DNA of 64,000 nucleotides from Carposina sasakii (lineage: Eukaryota; Arthropoda; Insecta; Lepidoptera; Carposinidae): NCBI GenBank assembly GCA_014607495.2, contig CP053156.1, positions 14,322,001-14,386,000 on the forward strand, in the 5' to 3' direction. Below are positions 1-9,835 of this stretch, in pieces. Position 1 is the first letter of the stretch; each line of letters starts with the position of its first letter. Position numbers and translations under genes: made by a program. A model generated the notes under the pieces. That model saw nothing but the letters and a program-made list of their open reading frames with translations, was not told where the DNA came from and ran no database searches.

Positions 1-252
1 ATCATACAGATCATTACAATTAGAAGTCGACATCCTTCGACACCAATTCAAAGAGCCCAGACAATAAAATAAAATTCACTATGGGTGCGCCCACCACCGG
101 GCCCTACACCCTCCACTGACCCTCGGATCTGATAACTCATAATTGCGACAACAGGCACTTGCACTAACTACAATCGCCATGAGAAACCAGAACCGAGCAC
201 CTAGCATGCAAGACGATACATTGCACCATTCCGAAATCAAAAACTAGATAAA

Positions 253-297
253 TAATCTACATATGTTTCGCCAACAACCGTGGCATCCTCAGGATTA
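253..297 (-). ncRNA. Hammerhead ribozyme-like motif (minus copy)
   Basis: The reverse complement reads TAATC, CTGAGGA, T, GCCA, seven loop bases, TGGC, GAAA, CATATGT, A, GATTA. This fits a type I hammerhead: the CUGANGA box (286-292), helix II GCCA/TGGC, the GAAA box (266-269), a very short helix III (AC..GT) ending in the GUA cleavage triplet, and helix I TAATC/GATTA. One unpaired T lies between CTGAGGA and helix II, a departure from the textbook core. Hammerheads with tiny helix III are known from Penelope-like elements. Activity is inferred. Confidence 0.72.
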
Positions 298-634
298 TAG
301 AAATTAATAAATTAGTAAACCACTAATTATTATAAACCTCTAAAACCCAACACATTACTTACACAGAATTAACTACCCTCTACTAAGTATTAAAAAATAT
401 ATAAATAATTACCCACCATTATTTATATTTCAAATAAATATATACTATTTGTGCACACAAACCAAATAGTATTGGGTGAATTAATTAAATTTAAATGAAA
501 AAAATCAAAAATTCACCAAAATATTGATAAATTAGTAAAGAAAAACAAGGATGTATGCAACAACATATTCCATTGCCTACAAAAACAAAAATTGTTATTG
601 ACATTGACAAGCCACTACATTCTAAGGTTACTGT

Positions 635-1884
635 TTATTTATTTATTCTAGCAAATGAGTTTAATAGCGGAGACGAAAATTCAACCTGTTCATTTAAAAG
701 GTTTACACCAGAATATTTGGCTTTCAAAATCTCCAACTGTTCCAAAATAGATACACGAATGCCCTTTTCACACGTATACAGACTAACAAAACTGTGGTCA
801 TCTGGAATTTTATGATTTGAAACTAACAAGTGTTTGGCAAAATGTGATTTTTCAGGGAAATTGTTCCTATAAGCTGCCAAATGTTCTTGGTATCTAATCT
901 TGAAGTTACGACCCGTTTGACCTATATAAACAGAATTACAGTCAGGACAGTGCAAGCTATAAACTCCTGATTTTTTATCAATTGGTAATATTTGTTTTGT
1001 GTTAATTAATCTATTTAAAGAATTAAAAGTCTTAAAAGCCACCAAGATGTTTTGTTTTTTCAATGATTTTGCAATCATTTCTGAGATATAGCCAAAATAT
1101 GGTAAACTACCAGTATAAATATTTGTAATCTCCTCTATTTTTGGGTACAACATTTGTTTAACTAAAATGTTTTTCTTTTTATCAATGAGGTTATAAATTA
1201 GTTGTGCACTATATCCATTTGATCTGGCTATTTGTATAATAGTATTTATTTCTTTAACATAATTAAAGTTATTAAGCGGTAATGTTACTAACCTGTGTAT
1301 CATTGATTTGTATGCTGCTAGCTTATGTTGCCATGGATGGAAAGAATCAATTGGAATAGTTACATCCGTATGTGTTGGTTTCCGGTAAACTGAAAAATCA
1401 TGATAATCTCCCAATCTAGTAATAGTTACATCTAAAAAATTTATACTATTGTTTATTTCTTGTTCTATTTTAAATTTAATCTTAGGATGTTTTGTGTTAA
1501 GGACGTTAACAAAAAGATGAAACTGCCTAACTGTGCCTGTCCAACATAAGATGATATCATCAACATATCTAAAATAATATTTTATATGATTATTACTATT
1601 AACAATATATTCATTTTCAAACCAATCCATAAATATATCGGCTAAAAGAGGTGAAAGCGGAGAACCCATAGTAAGACCATCCTTTTGTAAAAAATTTAAA
1701 AAATTTTAAAAAAATTTAAAAAAAAAATTCTCAACATCTAAAGAAAATAATTTGGAATTTGTTGATAATTTAATATTTTTAATTTTATCTATTAAATTTA
1801 GACTATTATTGACACTATATTTGGGTGTAAATTGAATTTTTTCCTTTATAATGTCATTCAGAAATTTTGCTAATTTATAAGCTG
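635..1884 (-). pseudogene. Penelope-like reverse transcriptase / GIY-YIG endonuclease, disrupted
   Basis: The protein copies element RNA into DNA and nicks the target. On the minus strand, 1884-1733 encode an N-terminal RT segment with APAYKLAKFL and the motif A start FSLDVE. Then 14 codons of A/T filler (one stop, FFFKFF*NFLNFL) replace the 53 codons present in the other copy. From 1687 the frame is intact: QKDG, GSPLSPLLADIF (motif B), YVDDI (motif C, catalytic Asp pair), INFLDVTI, and a C-terminal GIY-YIG domain with GVYSLHCPDCNSVYIGQTGR. The longest clean frame is 344 aa (635-1669). The start of the protein is missing; full PLE proteins are normally several hundred residues longer. Confidence 0.9.
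1688..1729 (-). other. A/T-only filler replacing 159 nt of RT coding sequence
   Basis: Forty-two bases made only of A and T (runs of A broken by TTT) sit between the LFSLDVE codons and the QKDG codons of the minus-strand copy. The plus copy has 159 nt (1912-2070) at this place. Both lengths are multiples of three, so the frame is kept apart from one TAA stop. It could be a real repair or template-switch filler, or an assembly artefact. Confidence 0.85.
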
Positions 1885-1890
1885 GAGCTC

Positions 1891-3123
1891 TTATTTTCTT
1901 TAGATGTTGAGAGTTTGTTTACAAATGTTCCTTACAAGGAATGTTTAAATATTATTAAAACTTGGTGTAAAAAATTTAAACTTAATCCAATGGAGGCAGA
2001 TAATCTTATAACCTTAACTAGACTTTGTATGAGCCAGAATTATTTCTGCTATAATAGTACATATTACATACAAAAGGATGGTCTTACTATGGGTTCTCCG
2101 CTTTCACCTCTTTTAGCCGATATATTTATGGATTGGTTTGAAAATGAATATATTGTTAATAGTAATAATCATATAAAATATTATTTTAGATATGTTGATG
2201 ATATCATCTTATGTTGGACAGGCACAGTTAGGCAGTTTCATCTTTTTGTTAACGTCCTTAACACAAAACATCCTAAGATTAAATTTAAAATAGAACAAGA
2301 AATAAACAATAGTATAAATTTTTTAGATGTAACTATTACGAGATTGGGAGATTATCATGATTTTTCAGTTTACCGGAAACCAACACATACGGATGTAACT
2401 ATTCCAATTGATTCTTTCCATCCATGGCAACATAAGCTAGCAGCATACAAATCAATGATACACAGGTTAGTAACATTACCGCTTAATAACTTTAATTATG
2501 TTAAAGAAATAAATACTATTATACAAATAGCCAGATCAAATGGATATAGTGCACAACTAATTTATAACCTCATTGATAAAAAGAAAAACATTTTAGTTAA
2601 ACAAATGTTGTACCCAAAAATAGAGGAGATTACAAATATTTATACTGGTAGTTTACCATATTTTGGCTATATCTCAGAAATGATTGCAAAATCATTGAAA
2701 AAACAAAACATCTTGGTGGCTTTTAAGACTTTTAATTCTTTAAATAGATTAATTAACACAAAACAAATATTACCAATTGATAAAAAATCAGGAGTTTATA
2801 GCTTGCACTGTCCTGACTGTAATTCTGTTTATATAGGTCAAACGGGTCGTAACTTCAAGATTAGATACCAAGAACATTTGGCAGCTTATAGGAACAATTT
2901 CCCTGAAAAATCACATTTTGCCAAACACTTGTTAGTTTCAAATCATAAAATTCCAGATGACCACAGTTTTGTTAGTCTGTATACGTGTGAAAAGGGCATT
3001 CGTGTATCTATTTTGGAACAGTTGGAGATTTTGAAAGCCAAATATTCTGGTGTAAACCTTTTAAATGAACAGGTTGAATTTTCGTCTCCGCTATTAAACT
3101 CATTGGCTAGAATAAATAAATAA
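1891..3123 (+). pseudogene. Penelope-like reverse transcriptase / GIY-YIG endonuclease, 5'-truncated
   Basis: An open frame to the TAA at 3123 encodes, in order: LFSLDVESLFTNVP (RT motif A), GLTMGSPLSPLLADIF (motif B region), RYVDDIILCW (motif C with the Asp pair), a thumb-like segment, and a C-terminal GIY-YIG endonuclease (GVYSLHCPDCNSVYIGQTGR, then ARINK). Only the RT fingers and N-terminal region are missing. The 418-codon frame has no stop, but upstream codons back to 1867 belong to the opposite-strand copy. As the N-terminus is lost, no functional product is expected. Confidence 0.9.
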
Positions 3124-3460
3124 ACAGTAACCTTAGAATGTAGTGGCTTGTCAATGTCAATAACAATTTTTGTTTTTGTAGGCAATGGAATATGTTGTTG
3201 CATACATCCTTGTTTTTCTTTACTAATTTATCAATATTTTGGTGAATTTTTGAATTTATTCATTTAAATTTAATTAATTCACCCAATACTGTTTGGTTTG
3301 TGTGCACAAATAGTATATATTTATTTTAAATATAAATAATGGTGGGTAATTATTTATATATTTTTTAATACTTAGTAGAGGGTAGTTAATTCTGTGTAAG
3401 TAATGTGTTGGGTTTTAGAGGTTTATAATAATTAGTGGTTTACTAATTTATTAATTTCTA

Positions 3461-3505
3461 TAATCCTGAGGATGCCACGGTTGTTGGCGAAACATATGTA
3501 GATTA
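3461..3505 (+). ncRNA. Hammerhead ribozyme-like motif (plus copy)
   Basis: This is the same fold as at 253-297: helix I TAATC (3461-3465) with GATTA (3501-3505), CTGAGGA (3466-3472), helix II GCCA (3474-3477) with TGGC (3485-3488), GAAA (3489-3492), helix III AC/GT with a 4-nt loop, and predicted cleavage after A3500. T3473 is unpaired. It lies about 340 nt downstream of the ORF stop. Self-cleavage is inferred from the fold. Confidence 0.72.
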
Positions 3506-3785
3506 TTTATCTAGTTGTTGATTTCGGAATGGTGCAATGTATCGTCTTGCATGCTAGGTGCTCGGGTCTGGTTTCTCATGGCGATTGTAGTTAGTGCAAG
3601 TGCCTGTTGTCGCAATTATGAGTTATCAGATCCGAGGGTCAGTGGAGGGTGTAGGGCCCGGTGGTGGGCGCACCCATAGTGAATGTTTGAACTTCCGAAT
3701 TGTAACGCCTAATACAATTTCATTTAATAAAATAAAAATTAACTTGGTATTTCAGCTCATGGAGTTAATTTTTCTAATCACGATA

Positions 3786-3988
3786 TCATGCCTCTGTTGA
3801 TGCGGGGCTTCACAAGAATCAGCTGCATCTCCGTGCGTGCATGTCGTAAGAGTCGACTAAAGAATTCAGGCATTCTCTCTGGCGATAATCTAGCAACTTG
3901 TCATTCACTTACATCTGTAAACGTGGCAGTGGGATCCCATTTAAGATTATGTTATTCTGGCTACCTCACTTCGGGAATACAGGAGTAT
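3786..3988 (+). repeat. Dispersed repeat D, nearly complete copy
   Basis: A family of about 200-270 bp with landmarks GCGGGGCTTCAC, CAGCTGCATC, TCGTAAGAGTCGACTAA, AGGCGATAA and GGCTACCTCA, ending in a TATGTATG-like tail. At least ten copies or fragments occur in this window on both strands. The tail suggests a SINE or LINE 3' end spread by an RTE-type machinery. No tRNA-like head is recognisable. MITE Z begins immediately after it. Confidence 0.75.
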
Positions 3989-3989
3989 G

Positions 3990-4838
3990 TATATGTCGTG
4001 GCCATATTGTTAAATTGATCATTTCATGAAATGGTCGAGCATTTCATGAAGTGGTCGCATTTCATGAAGTGGCCAATTCAATTTGACCAGATCGTTAAAT
4101 CGTCTACATTTCACGATTTTGTCATCCACGTTTGGCCAAATCGTATTAACAGGGTGTCCATAAAATCCGAATGTGGTAAGAGCTTATATAAATAATATAT
4201 ACCGTACACCATATATAAGTATACCATAAGGTATGATGGTATGATTTTTTTTGCTATTATTTATGTGATATTTTCACAATATAATATTTAAAAACATAAA
4301 AGACTTTACAAAAGCGATTCGCATCTGGCACATCGCCGGACGCTGCCTGGGCACGCTCGCTCCGCTCGCTCGGCTCGTGCGTCATTTGTCATAGTCTAAC
4401 CTAACCTAACCTAACCTATCGTAATCTAAGGTTTTTGTTTAACAATATTATTATAAACCACCATTAAGTCTAATATACATTATACAATATAACACACTAT
4501 CCGTGAACTTCTTCTGCATAGTCACCCTACTCTCTTTAATTTGTTTTATAACCTAAAAAGAAAAATCCGCCATCTTCACACATAAATAAAACGCGCGCAG
4601 CGCCTCTACCGGTGATTCATGTAACTATTTTACGATATGATCAATAATCTTGACCACTTCATGAAATGATCGGGCGTTTAGTTGCCCATATCGAGAAACG
4701 ATTTTTAATCATCGATCTGCCCAAACCATATCATGATGTGGCCAATAGACAGTTGAACTTTTCATGAAATGCGACCATTTCATGAAATGCTCGACCATTT
4801 CATGAAATGATCAATTCTACGATATGGCCACGACATAT
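3990..4838. mobile_element. MITE Z: 850-bp TIR element with clustered TTTCATGAAA palindromes, copy 1
   Basis: The terminal inverted repeats start TATGTCGTGGCCATAT and run about 80 bp. Just inside each end the motif TTTCATGAA(A/G)TG recurs every 17-19 bp (three times on the left, at least four on the right), likely transposase-binding sites. The middle has a GC-rich CGCTCCGCTCGCTCGGCTCG stretch and a (CTAAC)n tract. There is no ORF, so it is non-autonomous. A second copy in opposite orientation lies at 33090-33928. The superfamily is not recognised. Confidence 0.85.
4396..4418. repeat. Telomere-like (CCTAA)n tract inside MITE Z
   Basis: Four and a half CTAAC units, the complement of the insect telomere repeat TTAGG. 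The other copy of this MITE (33507-33524) has 18 nt against 23 nt here, exactly one 5-bp unit fewer. The tract is therefore an internal, length-variable part of the transposon and not a telomere remnant of the chromosome. Confidence 0.8.
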
Positions 4839-5296
4839 ACATGTAGGTATGTAACGTAGCACTTCAGCTCTAGTAGCATGTCCTGCGAAACATGATATGA
4901 TAAACCGATTTATCGACATTCAGCCTATAAATATAGCCGCCATGTTGAATTTTGTATAGAGACGACACGAGATCTTACGATACGATATCCACGAGGCGTG
5001 GTCATGCTAGGGGGGCAGCTGATTTTTTAAATAACGATAGACAGTAAGACACAAGTAAAAAGTTCATAACAAATCTAGGCAAACTGGCTAAAACACTTGA
5101 GCACATTTTAACTGTAAAAATTTAAATGAGCACTGAAAAATGGCACATTTCAGCGGCTCGTTCGCCGCAGCCGCCCGGTTGATCGCTGAATTATATTCCT
5201 GATAGAGTCCTGAAATAGTAAAAGCTTTTGTTATATTAAATACCTCTTTTTTATGGTTTACTGAGACTAGCTGGTGGTATTAGATGGATCTATGTA
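4839..5296. other. Interval without recognised features
   Basis: No gene, tRNA or repeat was recognised here. Short open frames are not supported. Confidence 0.5.
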
Positions 5297-5766
5297 TACA
5301 GGGTGTGGGTGACAGCCAGACAAATACTGAAATGCTGAACAAGTACCATTCTGCTGAGTTATACGACAGTGTTATTTCTCGCAGGAAATGTATTTTTGAT
5401 TCGACTATCAGTAAACTTTGCTATCCACGCCAATTGTATCGGGCGATCCTGTGACTAATTAAATGGGCTTATTGGTTATTGTGTGACACATTGCTGTTTT
5501 TTTGGAACACTTGTGACTCTCCATAGGGGTTTATCAGGTTTTTGAACTTTTTGAGGGCAATTTTTTTTTGAAAATCATGTTTTGGTTAAAAATTTATTTT
5601 AAATTCATTATCTAAGGCCTAATTACACGAACTAATCTATTATTTTTTCTGAAAATATGAAAAAAAATCGGAAAATTTGGGATTTTCCTGCGAAAATTTT
5701 CAGTGTTTTCCACCTGGTCTGAAGTCATGGTATCAATATTTGTCTGGCTGTCATAAACACTCTGTA
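5297..5766. mobile_element. MITE X, copy 1
   Basis: A 470-bp element with terminal inverted repeats TACAGGGTGTGGGTGACAGC on the left and its diverged complement (..GCTGTCATAAACACTCTGTA) on the right, flanked by TA. It has no coding capacity. Other copies lie at 13893-14324, 32585-33037 and 49947-50431. The TIR start and TA target fit the Tc1/mariner group; that placement is inference. Confidence 0.85.
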
Positions 5767-5799
5767 TATAAAATAAAGTCGTTTACCGATTTGGTTGAA

Positions 5800-5935
5800 A
5801 ATTAGTAGGCAGGTAGCTTAGAACCAGGAGACGGACACAGGATACTTTTTATCCCGGAAAACATTTTAATCCCGGACAATAACGACATTTTGTGCAGTCC
5901 ACACGGGCGGTGTCGCGGGCGTCCAGTATTTGAAT
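5800..5935 (+). mobile_element. Helitron-like element, 3' end fragment
   Basis: It contains TTTTTATCCCGG and ends in the GC-rich CACACGGGCGGTGTCGCGGGCGT stem region typical of the 3' end of the family seen in fuller form at 44706-45173. The rest is lost. Confidence 0.6.
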
Positions 5936-6167
5936 ATAAAATTGTCACTCTGCTATACCCGAGGAGGGCTGGCGTCAGGCAAGGCCATAAAACAAACGCC
6001 AAATGCTTGGAAATTTGATGTTTTATTTTATTTTAGTTACTTATAATTGTTTACTAACATAATGCTTCTCATATTAACTACTATGGATTAATATCCGAAA
6101 TAAAATGTTTGAATTCGAATATTACATCTGATCACGAGAGAGCTGTACTTTTAGTACAGCTGCCATT

Positions 6168-6285
6168 CGATATAGAATATCAGTGACATTGCCTGAGAGA
6201 ACAGCATCAGGTTCCATAGTTAACTCTTACAGAAAGTGATACAGCTGATGTGTTTTAGTGAAGCCCCGCATCAACACAGGACCAA
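6168..6285 (-). repeat. Repeat D fragment
   Basis: Reverse-strand match to repeat D: GTGAAGCCCCGCATCAAC at 6261-6278, with the CAGCTGATG and GCCTGAGAGAA landmarks. Confidence 0.65.
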
Positions 6286-7118
6286 AAGTGCAGCAATCTT
6301 TAAATCTAAGACATTCAGTAATATAAATAGTTAAAGTTTGTAAGTTTGGATGTAGTAGGTAATGGTTGAAACTACTCATCCGTTAGTGCTTGTGAAGTTT
6401 GTTTGTTTGAACTTCTAACTCAATTCTTGAAAGATATTTTCCCTTGCGCCGAGAAAAAACGATTACATTAATAAAAATATTTTTAAGTCCCTCCCACCAT
6501 CATATTAGCAAGCATAGTCCCACTTCTCAGCAATAGTGAGCAAATTGTCATCTCTCAAAGATTGCATTATTAAATCAGATTTTATTCAACAGCTTTACAA
6601 AATGAATGGATATTGCATTTCATTCTGTAACCACTTAATCCGATATACCTGCGATTTACATCTTTCCACTACGCCTGATAGAAATCAAAGAAATGTTGTC
6701 ATAGCAGTAATGACCTAACTATGTTCACACGGCATTATTCTGCGTTTCTTTTATTCAGTTCACTAAATATAATTAATATATTAATAAATAGTTAGTATTC
6801 ATGAATCTATCGGGTGTTCACATGGAAAATGTTCATTGTTGTTTGTTTGCTTGACATGTCCGGCAAATATTGGTTGAAACGTATAAGCCGTAATGCAAAA
6901 ATGTGCAGGATAATGCAGAGAGAAAGTAGTCAGACAGAAGTCAGAGAAAAATTGTCATAATTACAGATCCCGTTAAATTATCTAACACAACAGTTGGATC
7001 ATTCAACTTACATCATTGTTATGGCACTAAAATTATAATTCAAAAGTCGATTATGAAGGACGAAAATCTATTCTAAATGAGAAAGGGCTCCCTTTGTGTT
7101 ATCCCTTCAACTTTCTAA
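6286..7118. other. Interval without recognised features
   Basis: A/T-rich sequence with no gene or repeat family recognised. A 60-codon frame at 6536-6718 shows no motif. Confidence 0.45.
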
Positions 7119-7870
7119 TACCGGTAGCCCATAAAATTCAACCCTTTGCCCAATATTGGATGCTAAATGCCCTTACGAGCCGTAAACGTAAACATATCAC
7201 GAACAACTAAATGATTATAATGTTTGACTGCAACTTTAGCAACATGTTGTGGAAGTTAATGTTTTCTTTCTTAAATTCATATTACTATGATTTTGAGTTT
7301 TTTTGTCGACATCAATCCTTCTTAGGAAGAATAGCTAAGTATAACATACATATTACTCTCTGCTCTATTACTCGTATTGCAAACTGATTACAGTAGAGAT
7401 CCTACTGTCATTGCATGCAGAGACGGATATAAAGATGAGTGACAAGTTGCATCGCCTGAGACGATGCCACTGATTGTATCAATAAAATAATATAATCTAT
7501 CTATCTATCTATAAATATTTTTATCTCGGATAATTTCTGAAATTTTGTTTTTTTTTCTGCAGTTCACGCGGACCGTCTTGTGGGCACTCACAAGTATAAA
7601 ATAACATCAAATGAACGTTGAAAGAAGTAAACTCCACGGGATCTGTTTAAAAAGCGTACATCAAACACAATAACCTATTACAGAGTCCCTAATAAAAAAT
7701 CGCTTAAGCTCCATAAATAACCTATATAAATTGAATTCACATTATACGACCGTAAACCTTCCACATTCATATCCCTTATACGCAATATTGGTTGCTAAAC
7801 AACCCCTCACGAGTTGTAAACACACCCCATAAACTATTAAACGGATTGCAGGCATTAAGCGTTATTGACT
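7119..7870 (+). repeat. Diverged local duplication (7119-7235 and 7765-7870)
   Basis: The two segments align in the same orientation over about 110 bp: CAATATTGGATGCTAAATGC, then CTTACGAGCCGTAAACG, against CAATATTGGTTGCTAAACAA, then CTCACGAGTTGTAAACAC. The copies are well diverged. It could be an old tandem duplication or two copies of an unknown repeat. A partial repeat D match (minus strand) lies between them at about 7430-7475. Confidence 0.5.
7515..7606 (+). mobile_element. Helitron-like element, 3' fragment
   Basis: TTTTTATCTCGGATAATTTC and TGCAGTTCACGCGGAC match the 3' part of the Helitron-like family. It follows a short (TATC)n run at 7494-7512. Confidence 0.55.
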
Positions 7871-8149
7871 GTGTGGCAAATTGCCAAAAATACGCCTATC
7901 GGGAAAAGGTTTTTTCGTTTAGGTAGTGTTTTGTTAGTTGAGTTCTTTGTTTTTATCTTTTTAATTAATCAATGGCGACTCGACCTAAGATTAGTCCATA
8001 CCTATTCGCAGACACTATGTAATTGATTTTTGAACCCACTTTACTATATAATTTAATATTTATTCATAAGTTTTAATATTATAAGTGAGAGTTTCTACAT
8101 ACCAAATGGAATAGTCATAACTGCAATAGGGCTAGATTAGTAGACCAGT

Positions 8150-8232
8150 GATAGATTACTAGCTCATCTCTTGGGAGAGAGCCTCTAAGTTCTCTAGTAC
8201 GACATGCACGGAAGAAGATGCAATTGATATAA
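8150..8232 (-). repeat. Repeat D fragment
   Basis: Reverse-strand match: TACTAGCTCATC, GAGAGAGCC, TACGACATGCACGG and GATGCAATTGAT correspond to the central part of repeat D. Confidence 0.55.
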
Positions 8233-8396
8233 TATTCTTGTAATAACATCAATGTAATAATGCATAACACAGAAAAAAACCGATTCGAAGTTTCGCATAG
8301 AAGGAATATACTTAAGTTATGAAATAAACTACTTTATTAAGAGAAAAATAATAATTCCCGCTTTTTAACACTGGAAGTAGCGGATAATATAAGAAA

Positions 8397-8563
8397 CATA
8401 CATACATATACCGATGAGCACCAAGGGCCGATAGAACCACATGATGCCACTTCTGACCAATTTTGAGGGTATAGTTGAGATGTACAAGTTCGGTTAGTAG
8501 TGACAGGTGGTCAGCCCATCGCCTACAGAACACCAAGACCCTCTTGTCCCTCTACTGACTTGT
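8397..8563 (-). repeat. Repeat F (SINE-like / LINE 3' end), copy 1
   Basis: About 170 bp, reverse strand. The forward consensus runs GAGGGACAAGAGGGTCTTGG, GGCGATGGGCTGACCACC, ACTATACCCTCAAAATTGG, CTCTGCCTACCCCGTAAGGG, then GATTATATGTATG repeats. This copy has the (CATA)n tail at its left end. Short open frames here are by-products of the repeat. Confidence 0.75.
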
Positions 8564-9564
8564 ACAGTATGCCCGGGGAGAGAAGCTAGGGATAAATGGA
8601 AGAAAATTATATACCTATACCGTCGACCCTAAGTAAATGATGATGGGGGAAGCCAGCCTATACAAGCTTGTTTTAATTAGTTCACTGTTCTTGTTCTAGA
8701 TAATTCCAGAGGGTTTCCTAATTTATCACAGGCTGTATGTTAGCTAATACTTTCTCAAAGCACTATGAGTGTCTCCAGAGTATAAAAATTAATTTTTGGT
8801 TAGTTTTAATAGGATTCCATAAAAATAGCCCTCTACAGAGTATCTGTCCGCAATATGTGAGAGATGTAATCAAAATATTATTTTTCCAGATAGAATATAC
8901 CTACCAACATATTCTTAAGTTACTTATATTACTTTAAATTACTTATATTCTTAATTTTGATTGTTAGATTTTGAGGATAGTTGCTAGGTACATAGCGCAC
9001 TATTGGCACCAGTACACGACTTTTACAGCGTAAAAGTAGTGCACTATTCGCTCAATCTACCCTTCCTGTTACAACTTGTCAACGGCTAATAAATTACTTA
9101 ATCAAGCTAACGACATAGCTGTCCCATTAATTAATCTAAAAACTGAGTCCGTAATGCTGTATGCTCACAGTGAAATAATTTGTCATATATCTCCTCAGTA
9201 CAAATTTGGTTCAATAGTTCTTTGTTTGCCCCTATCTCTTTAATTAACCCTATTGTTAATGCGAGATAAGATACTTGTAGGAAATCCGGTAAAACAATAA
9301 TATGAACACGTGACCAAAGCTACGGACAGATTCGGGCAGACTCCCCGAAAGACACCGGCGATGCGCAAGTCATGCGCAAGCATCGACAACCGAGCCGAAT
9401 ATTGCAGGCAATATCCATCCCTCATTCGGCATTGGTCAATGCAACGGCGTCTTTGAGTCGGGTTTGAATTAAGCGCGCCTATTGGACAGCACGGCTGTGT
9501 TTCATACTTCATTTTATTTTACAATTTGATATTGTTTAACAGTTTCAATCTTAGATACCTTTAC
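8564..9564. other. Interval without recognised features
   Basis: Mostly A/T-rich. The part at 9300-9510 is richer in G+C and contains a 90-codon reverse-strand frame with many Cys and Arg residues, but no motif or family is recognisable. I do not call a gene. Confidence 0.4.
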
Positions 9565-9835
9565 ATAAGGTCTTTTCAAAATTAGTGATTATCTACACGA
9601 AATTATAGGTAGGTAAAAAGAAACAACTTTCACTATGGGACCTACTCTGAAATAGTGAAAAAAACAGCTGTTCCATACAATCTCGAATAACTACTGCATT
9701 GATATGTATGGAACACCTGATTCTATTTTCACTATTTCGGAGTTGGTCCTATAGTGAAAGTTGTTTCTTTTTACCTAACTAGTTTCGTGTCACAAGATAA
9801 TCACTAATGTTAAAAAGACCTTATACAACAGAAGG
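9565..9835. mobile_element. MITE W, copy 1 (long palindromic MITE)
   Basis: A 271-bp near-palindrome. The left arm ATAAGGTCTTTTCAAAATTA through AACAACTTTCACTATGGG pairs with the right arm, leaving a short centre with GTATGGAACA. It has no ORF. A second copy lies at 17775-18039. Confidence 0.85.

Larger units (their letters stand above)
74..1887 (-). mobile_element. Penelope-like element, minus-strand copy, 5'-truncated with internal deletion
   Basis: On the minus strand this copy runs from the inversion point near 1887 to the outer end at 74. It holds the reverse transcriptase and GIY-YIG coding region (1884 to 635), then about 560 bp of A/T-rich non-coding sequence with a hammerhead-like motif. 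It extends further 5' than its partner (RT residues before LFSLDVE at 1733-1884 are present). Between 1688 and 1729, however, 53 codons are replaced by A/T-only filler. Confidence 0.88.
74..3684. repeat. 1.6-kb inverted repeat (head-to-head Penelope-like dimer)
   Basis: Positions 74-1687 and 2071-3684 are reverse complements of each other. Both arms are exactly 1,614 bp, and position p on the left maps to 3758-p on the right, so there is no net insertion or deletion. Only scattered substitutions are visible; one changes Phe to Leu near the protein C-terminus. The outer ends both read ATTCACTATGGG inward. The arms are the 3' halves of two Penelope-like elements in opposite orientation, joined near 1885-1890 (GAGCTC). 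Partly inverted copies are known for this class. I see no clear target duplication. Confidence 0.93.
1888..3684 (+). mobile_element. Penelope-like element, plus-strand copy, 5'-truncated
   Basis: The mirror copy begins at the inversion point, directly at the codons for LFSLDVE (RT motif A), and runs to 3684. It carries the RT and GIY-YIG coding region (1891-3123) followed by about 560 bp of A/T-rich 3' sequence with the hammerhead-like motif. The near identity to the minus copy suggests the two formed together or recently. Confidence 0.88.

Noticed and set aside
555..815. Open frame of 86 codons opposite the Penelope RT (also at 2943-3203)
   Set aside because: It is antisense to a clear GIY-YIG coding region and appears twice only because of the inverted repeat.
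9240..9512. Cys/Arg-rich 90-codon frame on the minus strand
   Set aside because: No motif, no splice context, and the cysteines are not spaced like a known knot or finger.
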